Source: an uncultured Eubacteriales bacterium (lineage in GTDB: Bacteria > Bacillota > Clostridia > Lachnospirales > Anaerotignaceae). From it: a stretch of 13,630 bases of DNA. Positions 12,901-13,630 of the stretch are shown piece after piece. Position 1 is the first letter of the stretch. Every line of letters starts with the position of its first letter. The DNA lies in the NCBI GenBank assembly GCA_959604475.1, contig CAUHBX010000006.1, positions 1 through 13,630 of the forward strand, in the 5' to 3' direction. Under the pieces are notes generated by a model. The model worked only from the letters and a program-made list of their open reading frames with translations, was not told where the DNA came from and did no database searches. Both the position numbers and the translations under genes were made by a program.

Positions 12901-13292
12901 CCCTTTGCCTCCTCCGTCACTATAGGCTCAAAATCCATTATCTTCGGCCTGTATGTCCTGCTGCTGTGGTACTTTTCCGATTTGCGTACTGTTCCAAGCA
13001 GCTTAGTTAATTCATTGTATGCCTTTTTGTTGGCCTCCAAATACTCCCTTACGGGTTCAAGTTCTTCTACACGGTCTTTATAATACCGCCTGTCCTTCCG
13101 GCATATGGCAAGCCTTGTTGCTAATTTAGCCCTCTGGGAGTATGTTAAATCCCCCAGCTCCATACTATGTAATATGTCCTGCGTCAGCTTATCCTGCTTG
13201 TCCATTTCAGCCTTGCAGAACTCGCATAACTGTTTTGAGGCTGTCAGAAAGTTTAAGAACTCCGATATGTTTTCTGACGGTTTCTTGTCCAT
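12897..13292 (-). CDS. Helical phage protein, 131 residues
   Basis: This 131-residue, mostly helical and charged protein starts MDKKPSENISEFLNFLTASK. It has CEFC (23-26) and a central helix RLAICRKDRRYYKDRVEELE (60-79), probably coiled-coil, then a helix EYLEANKKAYNELTKLLGTV (83-102), and ends with RTYRPKIMDFEPIV. Similar small helical proteins are common in Firmicute phage operons without known function. The single CxxC has no partner pair. The start has AAGGGAGG seven bases upstream. The preceding radical SAM frame runs 40 bases into this gene, which I interpret as a result of a frameshift there: the ancestral stop would lie 12 bases before this start. It overlaps the next gene as ATGA. Confidence 0.68.
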   Translation of the reverse strand: MDKKPSENISEFLNFLTASKQLCEFCKAEMDKQDKLTQDILHSMELGDLTYSQRAKLATRLAICRKDRRYYKDRVEELEPVREYLEANKKAYNELTKLLGTVRKSEKYHSSRTYRPKIMDFEPIVTEEAKG

Positions 13293-13630
13293 GTTTCGCC
13301 TCCCTTACCCAAGCCTACTATCATAGTTTCAAATCTTTCACCTGATGCTCTGTATATTATTCGGTTATTGCACCATCTTTGCAGCAGCCTTGTTTTTCTT
13401 GGAGCGTGCGCTTTATCAAATATCATCACGTATGGCATATATCCTAAGTCCCTCACCGTATTTATCCGGTATAAATCCTCTTCGTGTGTGGTATTATAAT
13501 TTGTCAGTATATATACCCCTGTTTTTCTTTCTGTTATATTTGATATTTCTTTATATAGCTTCAGACCGTTTATTATCTTCTTTTCGTTCTTCATTAAGTC
13601 GAATGCGAAATGTATCATCTTCACCTTTAC
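13253..13630 (-). CDS. Radical SAM family protein, C-terminal part; apparent frameshift near end
   Basis: The frame is open to the right edge, so the N-terminus, including any CxxxCxxC iron-sulfur motif, is outside the window. The visible 125 residues have IHFAFDLMKNE, GVYILTNYNTTHEEDLYRIN, DLGYMPYVMIFDK and RLLQRWCNNRIIYRA, a C-terminal pattern I recall from phage radical SAM proteins. Such enzymes use S-adenosylmethionine to make radicals; the substrate here is unknown. The end is odd: after RASGERFE the frame continues TMIVGLGKGG and runs 40 bases into the next gene. If one A were added in the AAA at 13329-13327, the end would read GERFENYDSRLG and stop at 13307-13305, leaving the next gene's ribosome binding site free. 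This points to a one-base deletion or a sequencing error; only a few C-terminal residues are affected. Confidence 0.7.
   Translation of the reverse strand, partial: VKVKMIHFAFDLMKNEKKIINGLKLYKEISNITERKTGVYILTNYNTTHEEDLYRINTVRDLGYMPYVMIFDKAHAPRKTRLLQRWCNNRIIYRASGERFETMIVGLGKGGETWTRNRQKTYRSS

Noticed and set aside
1..13630. tRNA, rRNA, CRISPR array, insertion sequence or attachment site
   Set aside because: No cloverleaf-like segment, repeat-spacer pattern, transposase or integrase was seen on either strand.

Overview
The window looks like part of a tailed bacteriophage or prophage (Caudoviricetes) of a low-to-mid GC Firmicute, probably a gut Clostridia host. Support comes from the strong AGGAGG-type ribosome binding sites, heavy use of ATA and AGG/AGA codons, the DUF1492-type late regulator, and a late-gene order common in Clostridia prophages. 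Every convincing gene lies on the minus strand, so transcription runs from position 13630 down to 1. The plus-strand open frames look like shadows of these genes. No integrase, lysis, tail fibre or replication gene is inside the window, and both ends cut a gene.

Region 13630-9866 is the end of an early/middle operon. It holds the C-terminal part of a radical SAM protein with an apparent frameshift at its end, then eight small genes of unknown function packed with ATGA overlaps or a few bases between them. Several carry paired CxxC zinc-ribbon motifs. Region 9865-8642 is a control segment. It contains the DUF1492/ArpU-like regulator, an extended -10 promoter whose -10 box overlaps the regulator's stop codon, two direct TGTGACAT repeats spaced one helical turn apart just upstream, a terminator hairpin about 20 bases after the presumed transcript start, an AT-rich four-helix membrane protein gene, and a second strong terminator just before the packaging genes.

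Region 8642-1 is the packaging and head operon: small terminase, large terminase, portal, a tiny zinc-ribbon protein, a 47-residue basic peptide, acidic scaffold, decoration/head-fibre-like protein, HK97-fold major capsid protein (Mu gpT-like), SU10/gp4-like adaptor, and a P22 gp10-like stabilization protein that runs off the left edge. A separate scaffold without a visible prohead protease, followed by adaptor and stabilization protein, points to a short-tailed (podovirus-like) virion, though the tail genes are outside the window.

The most interesting points are: (1) a promoter-terminator-membrane gene-terminator-late operon layout, which suggests that late expression needs read-through or antitermination, plausibly by the adjacent regulator; (2) a zinc ribbon inside the portal protein; (3) two undescribed small genes between portal and scaffold; (4) a 28-32 base leader block shared by the portal and adaptor genes; and (5) a likely single-base deletion at the end of the radical SAM gene. 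All functions are read from sequence motifs and memory of families. No search was run.
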